A stretch of DNA of 64,000 bases from Phoenix dactylifera. Its lineage: Eukaryota > Streptophyta > Magnoliopsida > Arecales > Arecaceae. The stretch lies in assembly GCF_009389715.1 (NCBI RefSeq), contig NW_024068280.1, forward strand, positions 18,501 through 82,500, given 5' to 3'. A program made the position numbers and the translations under genes. The notes below the pieces were generated by a model. That model did no database searches and had not been told where the DNA came from. It saw nothing but the letters and a program-made list of their open reading frames with translations. Of this stretch, positions 19,785 to 31,572 are shown piece after piece (position 1 is the stretch's first letter; each line of letters opens with the position of its first letter).

Positions 19785-20617
19785 CCAGAGACACATGCTA
19801 TGTTGCAAGTGAAGGGTTTACAGAATTAAAATATAGTGGGTATCAGCCTCATGCATATTCTTGGGATGACTACCCTGTGCTTAAAGACATTCTGAAGGCG
19901 GTGAGTGCTCTTCCACATGCAGGTGTAGCTAGCGGTATACAATGAATTTGTGATTTTTATTGTAATTACAACTGCAAATGAGGGATATTAGTATTAAATT
20001 GCAAATCAACTATATGGCATCATCTGTATCAGTAAAAATTTTTTGTTTGACTACTGTTTTTGGGTTGCCTGTTTCTTGTTTCGAGTGACTTGCTGAATTA
20101 TATATATGGCAGGTCCATGAGGCACTTCCAGGAAGTAAATTTAATAGCTTGTTATTGAATAGATACAAGAGTGGCTCAGACTATGTGGCCTGGCATTCTG
20201 ATGATGAGAAGTTGTATGGACCAACTCCAGAAATTGCATCAGTCTCCTTTGGATGCGAACGAGAATTTCTATTGAGGAAGAAGCCAGCCAAAACACCTCA
20301 AGGTATGTCAACTCTGACATTTATCTGATTCCTAATTTTCAGTTTCTGGAAAAAAAAAAGCAATATTAAGGTTTATGATATTGGAAGTCCTGTTAATTAC
20401 ATGTTCCAATGCTACACCAGCTGCTCGAGGTGCAGAAAAATCAGCAGGCAAGCGACCAAAGGGCAGCCCCTCAGACCAGCATGGCTTTGTGCTGAGGCAT
20501 GGCTCTTTGCTAGTGATGAGAGGCTACACGCAGAGAGATTGGGTTCACTCAATACCCAAGCGCGTGAAAGCTAATTCTGTTAGGATCAACCTCACTTTCA
20601 GGCTTGTACCGACCTGA
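19785..20617 (+). CDS. ALKBH2: ALKBH2-like DNA alkylation-repair dioxygenase, last three exons
   Basis: Exons: 19785-19900, 20113-20302 and 20421-20617 (stop TGA). Splice sites are canonical (CTGCAG, GTGAGT; GGCAG, GTATGT; ACCAG), and phases join without a break. The translation has the AlkB-family signatures: RDTCYVASEGFTELKYSG, then FNSLLLNRYKSGSDYVAW, the Fe(II) HxD in AWHSDDE, SFGCEREFLL, the distal His in DWVHSIPK, and the 2-oxoglutarate-binding arginine in RINLTFR. The family removes 1-methyladenine and 3-methylcytosine from DNA by oxidative demethylation in the nucleus. About 167 residues are encoded, roughly the catalytic C-terminal part; the N-terminal exon(s) were not found between 18665 and 19784 or in 5594-6050. 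Either the upstream exon lies farther away across the insertions, or the gene is truncated. Confidence 0.88.
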
Positions 20618-20935
20618 AGATCTACAGGACAACTACTGACAGAGATCAGTGTTACTGGTTCAAGAAGGAATTTATCTCGATTGTAGTGGAAACCAAATAG
20701 GCCTCTTGCCCTCAAGATCTTGTACCCCATTCGAGGTATTTAATTTCCCAATCTGGTTTCTTTAACACCATTTTTTGAGGATAATTTTGCTCTCACAATA
20801 TTCTAAATATAGTTCTTTTGCTGCATGTAAGGGTTAATACATTCACATACCTACCTAATATGGTCAAACCTTGATGGCCATCTCAAATCATACTAGATTA
20901 GCTCGCATATTCCAAGCACAATTTTCTGATAATCA
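20618..20935. other. Convergent intergenic spacer with 3' UTRs
   Basis: About 320 bases separate the ALKBH2 stop and the RID3-like stop. The genes converge, so both 3' UTRs and poly(A) sites should lie here. AT-rich tracts are present near 20740-20830, but no diagnostic signal or ORF stands out. Confidence 0.6.
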
Positions 20936-22165
20936 TTACGTAAAGTAGTCCGTCTTGTTGGCTTCCTCTTTACCATTCTCTCTCTTGGCTTCTTTGAGAA
21001 GGAGACCCAAGAGCCTCTTGTAGATGTCTATCACAGCCTCAAGCTTGTCAATGGCCCTACTCCTGTCCTTCACTGCTACACTCAAGCATTCATCCACATC
21101 TCTCAGCTCATTAACATTTCTACCCATCTCCCTCTCACAAAACCGCCCATTGGACACGACTTCATCTCCCTTTCGAGCTCCATTGATCGCATTGATCCCT
21201 TTCACCACTATAAGATCGCTAAGGGCACCCCCCGCAAGTCCAATAATCCGAACCACCGATGTGCTCTCTACATCCCAAATCCTTATGATCCCATCTTCGG
21301 AAGCTGATATCAAGTTCTGATGCCCGTGTGCCATTGCCACTGCCATCACTGCTCCATTCCGCTCTGATTCCCATGCTGTAACCTCTGCTCCAGCATCTCG
21401 TAGCTTTCTTCCTCCTACTCTTAGTGGTACAACATATATCCTCCCATCTGATCCACCAGCATAGAACTCAGAACTAGTAGGATCCACAGCAACACACCAA
21501 ATTGCGCACAGGAATTGCACAGTTCGCAGCTTGACACCATCTGCCAGGCTCCAAAGCTTACAAGTGCAATCAAGCGAGCTTGAAACTACAGTAGCATTGC
21601 ATCCGCCTGGCCCTGCAGCGATGCCTGTCACCGACGAGCCATGCGCAGAGAATTGGTTCAATGCAAGTTGGGCAGGATCCTCTTCATTGGAGGCATCATC
21701 TAGAAGTCGAAGGATTGGGAATATTGCTATGGTGCCATCATCACCGCCCGATATTAGTAGAGAGCCATCGTCGTTGACGACGAGACACGACACAGCCTGG
21801 CGGTGTGCCCGAAACGAGCGGCACAGATCACCGGAGGGAAGAGAGAAGGCATGGATGCAGCCAGAGAGGCCCCCAGAGAAAAGGTAGGAGCCGTCTGGAG
21901 TCGCAGCAAGGGGAGCTACTGGTTCGGGGGCTTGGATGCAGTGGAGAGCGGCGGAGGACCACCAGTTGTAGAGCCTAATAAAGCCTGCAGCAGCGGCTGA
22001 AATGTGCGAGGCGGCAATGAGGGTGTTGCCAGCGAGGGCGAGCCCTTTGCGAGGGGGGCGGCTGCCGGAGAAGTGGGCAAGCAGGGTGCCGGTGAGAGGG
22101 TCGTGGGCTGTGATGGGCTTGTCGGGGGAGCTAGTGAGGATGACCTCTCTCCAGAAGGATGCCAT
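20936..22165 (-). CDS. RID3: RID3-like WD40-repeat protein (WDR18/Ipi3 family)
   Basis: Single-exon ORF of 409 residues with ATG at 22165. It begins MASFWREVILTSSPDKPITA, followed by DPLTGTLLAHFSGSR. WD40-type blades are visible: LFSGGLSGCIHAFSLPSGD, LISGGDDGTIAIFPI, VVSSSLDCTCKLWSLADG, FYAGGSDGRIYVVPL and LISASEDGIIRIWDVES. A C-terminal helical, charged tail follows (about 345-405: DECLSVAVKDRSRAIDKLEA). This arrangement matches plant ROOT INITIATION DEFECTIVE 3, related to Ipi3/WDR18, a subunit of the Rix1-type 60S ribosome maturation complex. RID3 in Arabidopsis acts in callus and root-meristem development. Length is close to the family norm and there are no interruptions, so it is likely functional. 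It converges with ALKBH2. Alternative: another single-exon WD40 protein of the same subfamily. Confidence 0.85.
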   Translation of the reverse strand: MASFWREVILTSSPDKPITAHDPLTGTLLAHFSGSRPPRKGLALAGNTLIAASHISAAAAGFIRLYNWWSSAALHCIQAPEPVAPLAATPDGSYLFSGGLSGCIHAFSLPSGDLCRSFRAHRQAVSCLVVNDDGSLLISGGDDGTIAIFPILRLLDDASNEEDPAQLALNQFSAHGSSVTGIAAGPGGCNATVVSSSLDCTCKLWSLADGVKLRTVQFLCAIWCVAVDPTSSEFYAGGSDGRIYVVPLRVGGRKLRDAGAEVTAWESERNGAVMAVAMAHGHQNLISASEDGIIRIWDVESTSVVRIIGLAGGALSDLIVVKGINAINGARKGDEVVSNGRFCEREMGRNVNELRDVDECLSVAVKDRSRAIDKLEAVIDIYKRLLGLLLKEAKRENGKEEANKTDYFT

Positions 22166-22339
22166 GGCCGTTATCAGAATTCAAGGAATGATGCAAGCTT
22201 TGTAAGAGTATACGAAGGATGGAAAGAAACATGATAAATATGGATAACAGCTCAGCACCGTTAACAAGCGCATGATGTATACTGTTATCAGCAGGAGAAA
22301 GGTGGAAAGGGTGGAGGAGAGAACGTTGGAAACGAGGTG
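22166..22339 (-). promoter_or_regulatory. Short upstream region of the RID3-like gene
   Basis: Only 174 bases separate the ATG from the start of duplicated block copy B. No clear TATA box is present. The 5' UTR and promoter therefore probably extend into the duplicated block itself, which would make copy A a possible orphan promoter copy. Confidence 0.35.
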
Positions 22340-22720
22340 AGTTTTAAATGACTCTTTGTTTTTTTTTTTTTTTCTTGGTGGGGAGGTCTGAAGAATGTGA
22401 GGGCCATTAATTGGTGCTTTCAAACTTGGAACATTGTCTTTCTTTAATGGGTGAGGAAGCAGGTGAGATGAACGTCGGCAGCGTGAGAAGGTCAGTTTGG
22501 AGTTTTGGACTCGTCCGAAACATTGCTATGGCTGGGTAGCTACCAACCAAGGGTTTTCATACCACTGTCAACCTTAAACAAGATGACATATGAGTTTGAT
22601 AGCCCAGGGGAAGCCACGAGGCGCTTTGAGTTGGCTGGAATTCTAAAAAGCTGAAAGTAGACTAGGCTCTTTTCTTTTTGGGTCTCTTTTTTTTTTTTGT
22701 GGTAAAAGCGGCTACTCATT

Positions 22721-25700
22721 TCATATAACTCTAACGTGAGTACAACCTGCTAAATCGCGAGAAAGTAAAAAGAGCAAAGAAGGAGGAACGTCATAATCAG
22801 ACGTCCAGGTAAAATCACCGGAGTGCCGGGCAACATAAGAGGCGACCCAGTCTGCGACCCTGTTCGCCTCCCTGAACACATGTCCTATCTGAACATCGTG
22901 CATCAACCGCACCATCCTCCGAGCCTCCCGAATAAGGGGATGGCCATCCCCGAACCGATCCGCCCCTCGAAGCCAGTTGACAACCACAGATGAGTCTCCC
23001 TCAAGACAGATCCGCTCCACACCAAGTACTCGCCACACATAGGATAATTCCTCCCAAGCCGCCCGCAGCTCTGCTCCAACCACTGTGAGTCCAGGCGTGC
23101 GTCGTCCTCCTACTGCTATCATCCTGCCAAGGTGGTCCCTAACCACAAAACCAACCCCTCCAGCCACACCATCCACTGACCGACTGCCGTCGAAGTTTAT
23201 TTTGAGATAGCCAATGGGTGGGGGTACCCAGGAAACAAGGGCAAAACGGGGCGCTGAAGCAGCGTGGAGAGTACCCCAGATGTCCCTGACTATCCCAGAA
23301 GAAAACCGCATAGTAGCCGCAAAAACCTCCCTCGCAGATAGCGTCGCTCTATCCACCACCCTCCTCGGGGACGACCTCCTCCCCTCAAATAGTCTGGCAT
23401 TCCTATCCAACCAAATGTGATAGGACAGGTATGCCACCAAAATCCCTACCTCCACAGATCGGGGGCTCGACATGGATGCTCTCACCATCTGTATCATATC
23501 CTGCGCAGAAACTATCGAGTCGGGTAGTAGGATCGGTGATCTCCTCCATATCTCTCTGGCTCTGGGACAGTGCAAGATAACATGCTCGATCGTCTCCTCA
23601 CTATCTGCACACTCCTCACAGCACTGAGAGACCGCCATGCCACGCGAGGCTAACAGACTCCTCGTAGGAAGGCAGCCCCAGGCCACCTTCCAGATGAATA
23701 AAGCCACTCGCGGGTGAATCCGCAATCTCCATATCCAGCCACCCTCAATCTGACGAGCCGGCTCCCTACCGAGCAGTGCACGGAGATCTCTGACACGCAC
23801 TCGCGTCCGTCCCGTCGGACCCCATACTAGCCTGTCGCCCCCCCCGTCGATGGGAACCGGAAGAGACAAAACCGACTCCGCCAGCTGCTCCCCAAAGACC
23901 TCCCGGACCATCTCCTCCCTCCATCGGGCCCCCTCTGATGTCAGCAGCTCGCTAACCCTGCAGCCATCTAAACTCGTCAAATCAACCATAGTCGGCATGC
24001 GACAGATCGGTATCTCGGTCACCCAGCTATCCTCCAGCACATCAATAGACCGACCATCGCCTATGATCCATCTAATCTCTGGAAGTACCACCCCTGCTCG
24101 AGTACAAATCTCCCTCCAAATCGGAGAATGGTGACGACCAGCTCGCATCCCAGGAACCAAGGCACCATATTTGGCCCTCATCAGCGAGGACCACATACCC
24201 TCTGGCTCAAGCACAAGTCTAACTGCATGTCTGGCAATCAGTGCCTCCCGTGTCGCCACTAGGGACTGCACCCCCAAACCTCCATAGCTAGCCGGCTGGC
24301 ACACAACATCCCAGGACAATAAATGGATACCCCCCTGCCACTGCATCTCCCCCAAATAAAGTTCCTGAACAGTTGCTCAAGAGACCTCAGGACTGTAACT
24401 GGAATGAGAGTATTGGAAAGTAGAAAGATAGGAACCGAGGTAAGAACTGAGCGAACCAGAGTGATCCTACCCATCATCGAGAGTGTATGCATCTGCCACC
24501 CCTCTAGTCTCCGTCTGATGCTGAGCTCCATAGCTGTACAATCCCTCCGCCGCAACCGCTGACCGTAGAGTGGGACCCCTAGATATGTCATCATGCCCAC
24601 CTGCTCTCCCACCCCCAGGGTCTCCACTATAGACCGCCTCACTGCCACTTTGGTCTTTGGGCTGAAAATAATAGATGACTTGGTCAAATTGACCCGCTGT
24701 CCTGATGCTGCACAATAGTCCCGAATAATCCCACAGATGATCCAGGCCGTCTGCACCGACGACCTGACCAAGAGCAAACAGTCATCAGCAAACAACAAAT
24801 GGGAAATCGGAAGAGCTCTCACCACCGGTCTATAAACCTCCAACTCCTGAGAAGCCACTGCCCGTCGTAGTGCTCTAGACAGTGCATCTGAGCACATGAT
24901 GAACAATAGGGGGGAGAGGGGGCAGCCCTGACGCAACCCCCCTGCCGACACAAAAAATCGGGATGGCGTCCCGTTCACCAGGATAGCAAAGGAAGGGACA
25001 CACACACAGCCCATCACCCACCTGATCCACGTCTCAGGAAATCCAAACCTCCGCAAGGACTGCTGCAAGAAATCCCATCTCACCCTATCATAGGCCCTCT
25101 CCATATCTAGCTTGATCCCCATCAAACTCCTCCTCACCGGAGCCCTACCAAGATCGAACATGAACTCCTGGGCAATAAGTACATTGTCAGAGATACTCCG
25201 CCCCTCCAGAAAGGCCCCCTGCTCTGGGCTAATAAGCCTAGGAAGAACACACCGCAATCGGACCGCAAGGATCTTCGCCGTCGCCTTGTACATGGTCGTA
25301 CAAAGGCTAATCGGACGAAAGTGACTCGGCTCCGTGGCATCCTGCCGCTTCGGTATCAAGGTAATGAAAGTCCTCTGCCACTCTGATGTCATCACAGCTG
25401 TGCTGAAAAACTGCTGTATAGCCGCCGTCACATCTCGACCCACTATCATCCAATATCTCTGAAAAAATAAGGGTGGAAAGCCATCCGGCCCTGGAGCCTT
25501 GTCCCCCGTGAGGGACCTCACTGCCTCTCTGATCTCCACCTTCGAAACTGGTCTAGTCAATTCTGCTGTCTCCTCCTCTGATACCCCTACCTCAGGCGAA
25601 AGGATATCCACTATGCTCCCACCTGTAGGCTGCTCTGTCCACCTAGCCCTGAAAAAACTCTCCATAACCCTCTGAATCCTCTCCGGATCCTCCGACAGCT

Positions 25701-26861
25701 GCCCCCCCTCATCCCTGATAACTCTGATTCTGTTCTGATGCCTCCTGATAACTGTCGCCTGGTGGAAAAATCTAGTGTTTCTATCCCCCTCCACAATCCA
25801 TTGTACCCTCGATTTCTGTCTCCAAAAAATCTCCTGCTGTCTAAGGAGACCATCATGCAATGTCAATAATGATCTGAGCTCCCCCATCTCCCCATCCGCA
25901 AGGCCACCCCCTGGTCCTCCTAAGCCTGTAACCTAGCAATAGCCTCCTCAGACTCCTCAATCCTCCTAAAAATGTCTCCCACCTCCTCACGGTTCCACCT
26001 CCTCAACCGCCTCCTTGTCAACTCCAATCTGCGGGACACCCGATACATAGCATCTCCTCTAACTGGTGCACTCCATGCCTCCCTCACCATCTTCCATGAT
26101 CTCGGATAACAAAGCCATATTTTCTCAAATCTAAAGGGAGGTCGTACTGGAATATAAGTGTCTGTACTCACCAGTAATGGACTATGATCCGACGCCATCC
26201 TGGGCAAGTGGCTCACACGGTGATCCGGGAAGCTCTGAATCCACCCAGCAGTCGCACAGGCCCTATCAAGTCGCTCTCATACTCTCGCCTGGCCCTGCTG
26301 ATTGTTGCACCACGTAAACCTGGGACCGGAGAACCCCAGATCTATCAAACCATTCGATGTCAAAAAGTCTTGGAATTCCCTAACCTTCCTCTCATAAGAA
26401 AAAGGCTTCCCCCCCATCTTCTCCTGAGGATCAACAATGCAATTGAAGTCACCAGCCACCATCATAGGATACTCCTGACTAATCAACTGAGACGCCTCCT
26501 CCCACAGTCTCCGCCTCTCCCTGAAGTCAGTACTGGCATACACTGCAGCAAGCACCCATGAAACTCTGCTGCCCTCCGAAATCACTACAACCACCTCCTG
26601 TGTACATACATGGAACACATCCACCCTACAAGAGCCCTGCGCTCAAGTGACTATAATACCACCCGCCAACCCCTGGGACTCCACTGCATAAAATCCCCAT
26701 GACCGGGGAACCGCTCTCCTAGCCTTCTGTAGACTCCTACCGGATAGCCGGGTCTCAAACAACACACATATCTCCGGACTATGCAACTGCACCATCCTGC
26801 GGAAAGCCGGCGCAAAAGAAGGCTTCCCCGCGCCACGACAGTTCCATAAGATAACCTTCAT
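22721..26861 (-). pseudogene. LINE ORF2: endonuclease, reverse transcriptase, zf-RVT, RNase H
   Basis: The start ATG at 26861-26859 overlaps the ORF1 TGA as ATGA. Endonuclease: MKVILWNCRGAGKPS, GDFNCIVDPQEK, SDHSPLLVS. Reverse transcriptase: DKAPGPDGFPPLFF, LLFADDCLLLV near 24800. zf-RVT: WKVAWGCLPTRSLL. C-terminal RNase H: INFDGSRSVDGVAGG and ICLEGDSSVVVNWL. Lesions: in-frame stops at 26643-26645 and 26277-26279, another at about 25920, and two frame changes, near 25905-25915 and near 24340-24350, both at runs of G (C on the plus strand). The poly(A) tail follows within 25 bases of the ORF end. Without these, the frame would cover about 1380 codons. It nicks target DNA and reverse-transcribes the LINE RNA. 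Confidence 0.9.
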
Positions 26862-28329
26862 GGGTCACCCAGGGAAACATCACAACCCCCTACCCCGGGG
26901 CTGCAATCATGAAACACAGCTTCTTCATTAGTCCCTCCACTCTCCGAGCCTGCCATCCTCACCCCCTTTGCTGCATTCATCAAACGATCAACCATTCGGT
27001 GGTGATCCTTCCCGTCACCAGCTTGTGCCAAATGGCACACACGGTCACCAGTGGCATCCTCAATCACCACAAGCCCCCCTGTCAGCCCCCCTCTTGCCTC
27101 AGTGTTGGCATCACCACCAAGCTTGATGGAGCCTGACTCACCCACCACCTTCCTCCTCAATCCCATCTCAGAAGAAGGGTGGTTTGGGAGACTCGGGACA
27201 ACCTCACCACTGTGCCCCCGTGCCGCACGGCACTCACCTTGCTTTGAGCTATTCCCCACACCGCCTACATCTTCTGCGCCAGTAGCCAAACCATCACCCC
27301 CAGCCACTCCACCGTCGGACTCCACCATCAGACCCTTACCGGCACCAAACGACCCCGCCGTCTTCACTTCGGCCGAAACTGCCGCCGCGGTAAGCACCGG
27401 AGCCAAACGCCGCCCAAACGACTCCGCTCCCCCCGATGCCTGCGGACCATTGCTACCAGCCCTGAGCACCTTTTCCCTCCGGGGAGGCCGGCCGCGCGCC
27501 GTCGCAAGAGGCGGAGGGGAGCTCTTGGACCTCCGGCGGAAGGTAGTCCCCGGCCGCCCTGGCCTCACCACCGAGGGATCAGAATGAGCCTTCCCCCCCA
27601 TGGAAGGACCTCCCACCTTCTGGCCCACCGTGTAGGGTGGACTTCTCGCCCGTTTAGACGGACTCGGGCCCGGTCCACCCGAGCATTGGCCATCTCCGGA
27701 GTTGGGCTTCCCCACACCCGGGCCCAACTCGAATTCGGCCTGCCCCTCCGACTTCTCACCCAACTCGGCACCCGACCCGGACCCGGGCGCGAGTTGACTC
27801 GGTCCTCCCGTGGCCACTCCCAAGGAGACATCCTTCTCCGGTGTCCGCCGGCGAGCCACCTTGGTTGGCTTCTGCCACCCCTCAAGATCCGCCGGAGAGG
27901 TCGCCGGAGATGAACCAGCCCCCACCACACTCGGACCAGGAGAGGAAGGTGTGGGCACCGAGCTCTTCCCCGCCCTAGCTTCGTTCATCTCCTTCCTCCG
28001 GCTAGACGACACCGGCGCCCGTCGGAATCCGGTCCGGTTAGTGACCAGCCACGGACCATAAGCCCGCTCCACCCCCCTGGATCCATCTTCCTCCCTGGCC
28101 TCCTGCCCAGTAGCCTCCATAACCTCCTTCTCAACAGCAGTTTTCCTCCCCTCCTCCATCTCCGTTTCCTCCACCGCCTCCCTCGCCGGAGACCTAAAGG
28201 TACACTGCACCTCTGAATGGCCGATTCTCCCACAGTTGAAGCATGGTTCCGGCAAGTTTTCATATACAAAACCTTGCCAAAACTTCGTCTCTACCCCTGC
28301 CGAGCTCCCCATCACGAAAGTTCCCGGTG
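26858..28329 (-). pseudogene. LINE ORF1, 5' truncated
   Basis: The frame is open from the element edge to the TGA at 26858-26860. It starts FVMGSSAGVETKFWQGF and has a CFNCGRIGHSEVQC zinc knuckle (CX2CX4HX4C) near 28225, typical of plant L1 ORF1. A long low-complexity, basic, Ser/Pro/Gly-rich tail follows. The in-frame ATG at 28351 lies in the flanking duplicated block, not in the element. The nucleic-acid-binding N-terminal domain expected before the knuckle is absent because of the truncation. Confidence 0.85.
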
Positions 28330-29048
28330 TGGGTCTCCTTCGGTAAAACACATGGAAAATGCTTGTGAAACAATACTTATTTCTAAATCCTGAAGTATTA
28401 ATGATGGAAAAGATGGTGCCATGTGAGCGGTCACGTTGTTTGATTCATAGTAGCCAAAAAAAAAAAAAATGGTGCAGCTTCTGCCGTATTCAAATGGGTG
28501 GAAGGGTTTATAAGCTGATCTTGCATGGTTCTCCAATTTTGCATGTTACTCCATGTCTAGTTCAGTGCTTATAAAATCAAACTAGTTTACAATATAATTC
28601 ACCTTAACATAGGAAATGCTGAATTTGAAATTCTACATGATATATACTTTTAATCAATTTGAGCCTGTGTGATTTATTAATGGGGGCTTATGGGGGTGGT
28701 CATGTCATTTATGCTTAGGTCTTGGGTTGTGCATCATTTGAGCCTGAATGATTACAGTGTAGGGGAATCTCTCTCATTTTCTCTAGAAAAGAATTTTATA
28801 TTATTTAACATGAATTGTGTCGGTGGACCCCAAACATTTTATAGATATTGCTGTTAAATCAAAATAAAAGTTTATTTTTAATTAAGAAATGGTTCTGTCC
28901 TTCTAAACATCATATATTTGGAAAGAGCGAAACATTAATTGCAAATCCAAATAAAGGAAAGAACAGAATTACAGAACTCTCTTGTACAAAAGTGAAAACA
29001 CATAGGGTACTACTACTTGTATCACCACTCTAATCCTGAAACCATTCT

Positions 29049-31183
29049 TGTGATGGCCTGGTATGCTTGATCGACCTGATCTGAGCTTGGCCCAGCCCAA
29101 AGCTCACATAAAAAAAAAGGGTAAAATAAAGAGGAAGATGGGAGTCTTAGCCATCCACCTCAAGCTCTATCCTTTCTCTCCCTCTCCGTCCATTTTTTTC
29201 GTTGAGTTCATGGTTGTCTGTCACTGTTCTTGCCAGAAATTGGGGTCACTGACGCCTCCAGAGCCGAGGTAACATTGTGATCTTCGTTCCCTTTCCTTTT
29301 TCTTCTTTCCACGTCTTGGAATTATGGTCGTCGGCCGAAAAATTGGCTAGAAATTGCTCGGAGAAAAGAATCTCCTGCTTTTCTCTGTTCTGCCTTTTTT
29401 TTTCCTTTTCCAACCACCGTCGCCGTCGGCACTCATCGCCGAAACTCTCAGCCTCTCCCCTGCATTGACCTCTGGCCGATGCCGGAGCCCCCAGCCGTCG
29501 ACAAGTGGACTGGAACCTAAGATTGACCGAGCCATAACTCCTTGTTCAGCCCTATTTTTGGGATGATTCCAATCGTCCACCCGCTGGCGCCTGTCGCCTT
29601 CGTTGGTCGCTGCCGTTGCCTGCTACTACTTCGCCGAACCATGACCGCGACAGCTTCCAGCCTACCTCTCTTCCTCTCCTGTTTACCGAGAAAGAAAGAA
29701 AGATAGAAGAAGAGAAGAAGAAGAGGAGAGAGAGAGTCATCCCTCTCTTGTTTCTCTCTCTTCCTTCTCTCTCATCTCATTAGTTCTTTCTCCAAGAAGA
29801 CCCATGGATCCATGAACCGAGTCCCATCGATTTAATCTATCAACTCGAGTTGATCCTTGAAAGAGACCCTAAACTGCCCTGGTGCCCGAGCCGCCTACTA
29901 GATCGATCACCCCGGCCCCATCGAGAATTCTTGAAACCTCTATTGATAAAGCTTATTGATTGATCTTAGTCTGATTGAGTTCAATTCATTGAGTGAATCG
30001 TCTAAACCTAATCTTTTTTATTATTTTTATTAAAATCATCAATTAGAAATTAATTTTGCTCTTAATAGTTTAAATATGTTTAGCGGAGTCATTTAGCAAA
30101 GTTTGACATTCTAAGATGAAAGAGATAAGTAGACCTTACACTCCTTATTATTATTTAAATAAACATGTTTTTCGTACTAAAATTTGCTTGTGAAATTATC
30201 ATGCTTCTCTGAGAATTATGGATCAACATATGTGTTATGAAAATCGTACTTTATTATGAAAAATAGTTCTTAAATATTTTAATGAAAATAGCTTTGTTAT
30301 GAAATATGAATTTGATCATGCCATTTAGTATTTTTTATCTATTTATATATATGTTTTACGAAAAAGATATAAGTTTTTTAAAGGCTCTCAGGTAGCCATG
30401 TATGATCCCTAGAATGGAGAAAATCGACGCCCGAAGCTAGCACCATACGAACATAGGCCCCGCCAGCAGATATAAAGATGGCATAGGAAACATAAATCTA
30501 TGTCGATTATGAACATGGGCCCTGTCACAGGTATAAGGTGACCGTAGCATGAATATCTGTGAGCAATATTTGAGCTATGATATGACTAAGTGGCAGAATA
30601 ACGATTTATGTATTTTTTAGCAAAATAAACTTGGAGCTATGTTCATGAAATATGAATAATTTATGCACCCATGATTTTCTTTGTCACTTATTTTATTATA
30701 TTGTATTATAAAAAATTATTTTGTAATATCTGTTATTCTTTTAAATGATTTATCGATATGCAAAAACTTATATTTGATCCGGTTAGGTAGTGAAAGGTTT
30801 ACTTACTGAGTTGTATCGCTCATATACTTCTATTTTTTTTCTCTCCAGACGAATAAAATCAATAAGAACAAAGAATGGTCCGGCTTAGAGTTCGTGCTAG
30901 CAAACTTGATAATATATATAGGAAAGTAGAATTTTATTTTTTTAGTTGATTATGAAATTGTAGTCAGTGATTTTTTGAATAGTAAAGATTATGGATTTGG
31001 TATTTATGTTTGGATTTAGATGCTCGGAACCAATATTACTTTATTTAATGGATGATAAAATTAGATTTTTAATTATTATATTTTGTTTGTGATAGATTTG
31101 AAAGCTAAATATGATGTTGGCTTCGTATTATCGTGAGCTGTATCTTTCGGAACCATATCATACACCGGATATGGGATGTGACA
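29049..31183 (+). mobile_element. Solo LTR (Tekay/del-like), copy B
   Basis: Begins TGTGATGGCC and ends GGATATGGGATGTGACA, flanked by ATTCT at 29044-29048 and 31184-31188. Same element, site and orientation as 3174-5217, so the insertion came before the block duplication. It keeps the terminal CA. A GA microsatellite (about 29690-29745) and the TTACTGAGTTGTATCGCTCA motif near 30803 are shared. No coding domain. Confidence 0.82.
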
Positions 31184-31572
31184 ATTCTACTGCCTTCTAA
31201 GCACCAAACCCGAAGTCATTGGTGCGGCATTCGGCCACCCAGGGACCAGGGTGCAGTTCAAGAAGTGCTGCCACACAGCCAACCGCTGAATCCCACATTC
31301 CAGTGGGGAATAGGGTGGCGAAGCTTTTTTTTCTCTCTTTCCAAAGCACAACGTATTGTACCAGGTTTGGGTTAATATTTTATCATACAGAAATCTTGAC
31401 CTAAAGTGATCTTCTGGGACCGAACATTACATCGTCCTCTTCGGCCGGGCCTTGCTTGACCCGTGCCCTCCACCAAATGCATCACGTTTTCTAGTTGTAT
31501 TGACATCCAAACTTCAATCAATCAATTATAGGATCAGCTATAAGCTTAGGCACACAAAAAGTTCATGAAGGA

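Larger units (their letters stand above)
22687..28329 (-). mobile_element. 5'-truncated plant L1 LINE, minus strand
   Basis: The element runs right to left: truncated ORF1, ORF2, then a poly(A) tail seen as 12 T at 22687-22698. It is flanked by TGGGTCTC at 22679-22686 and 28330-28337, an 8 bp target duplication. Copy A of the duplicated block shows the empty site (near 2658-2665). Total length is 5643 bases. The right edge interrupts ORF1, so the N-terminal DUF4283-type region of plant L1 ORF1 is missing, as expected from incomplete target-primed reverse transcription. The family belongs to plant L1s whose ORF2 carries a C-terminal RNase H. Confidence 0.95.
22340..31572 (+). repeat. Duplicated block, copy B, interrupted by a LINE
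   Basis: Left part 22340-22686 and right part 28330-31572 are collinear with copy A (2300-5593). The 5.6 kb between them has no counterpart in copy A and is the LINE. 28338-29043 holds non-coding AT-rich sequence shared with copy A. 31189-31572 is shared sequence after the solo LTR, containing CCACATTCCAGTGGGGAATA in both copies. The right breakpoint is near 31572 where the copies diverge after AAGTTCATGAA. Confidence 0.85.

Noticed and set aside
19763-19945. Separate small 60-residue protein
   Set aside because: It is the first visible ALKBH2 exon read into the intron.
22687-22698. Simple poly-T tract
   Set aside because: It is the LINE poly(A) tail on the minus strand, shown by the flanking target duplication.
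28312-28351. ATG at 28351 as the LINE ORF1 start
   Set aside because: It lies in the host block outside the target duplication, so it is not part of the element.
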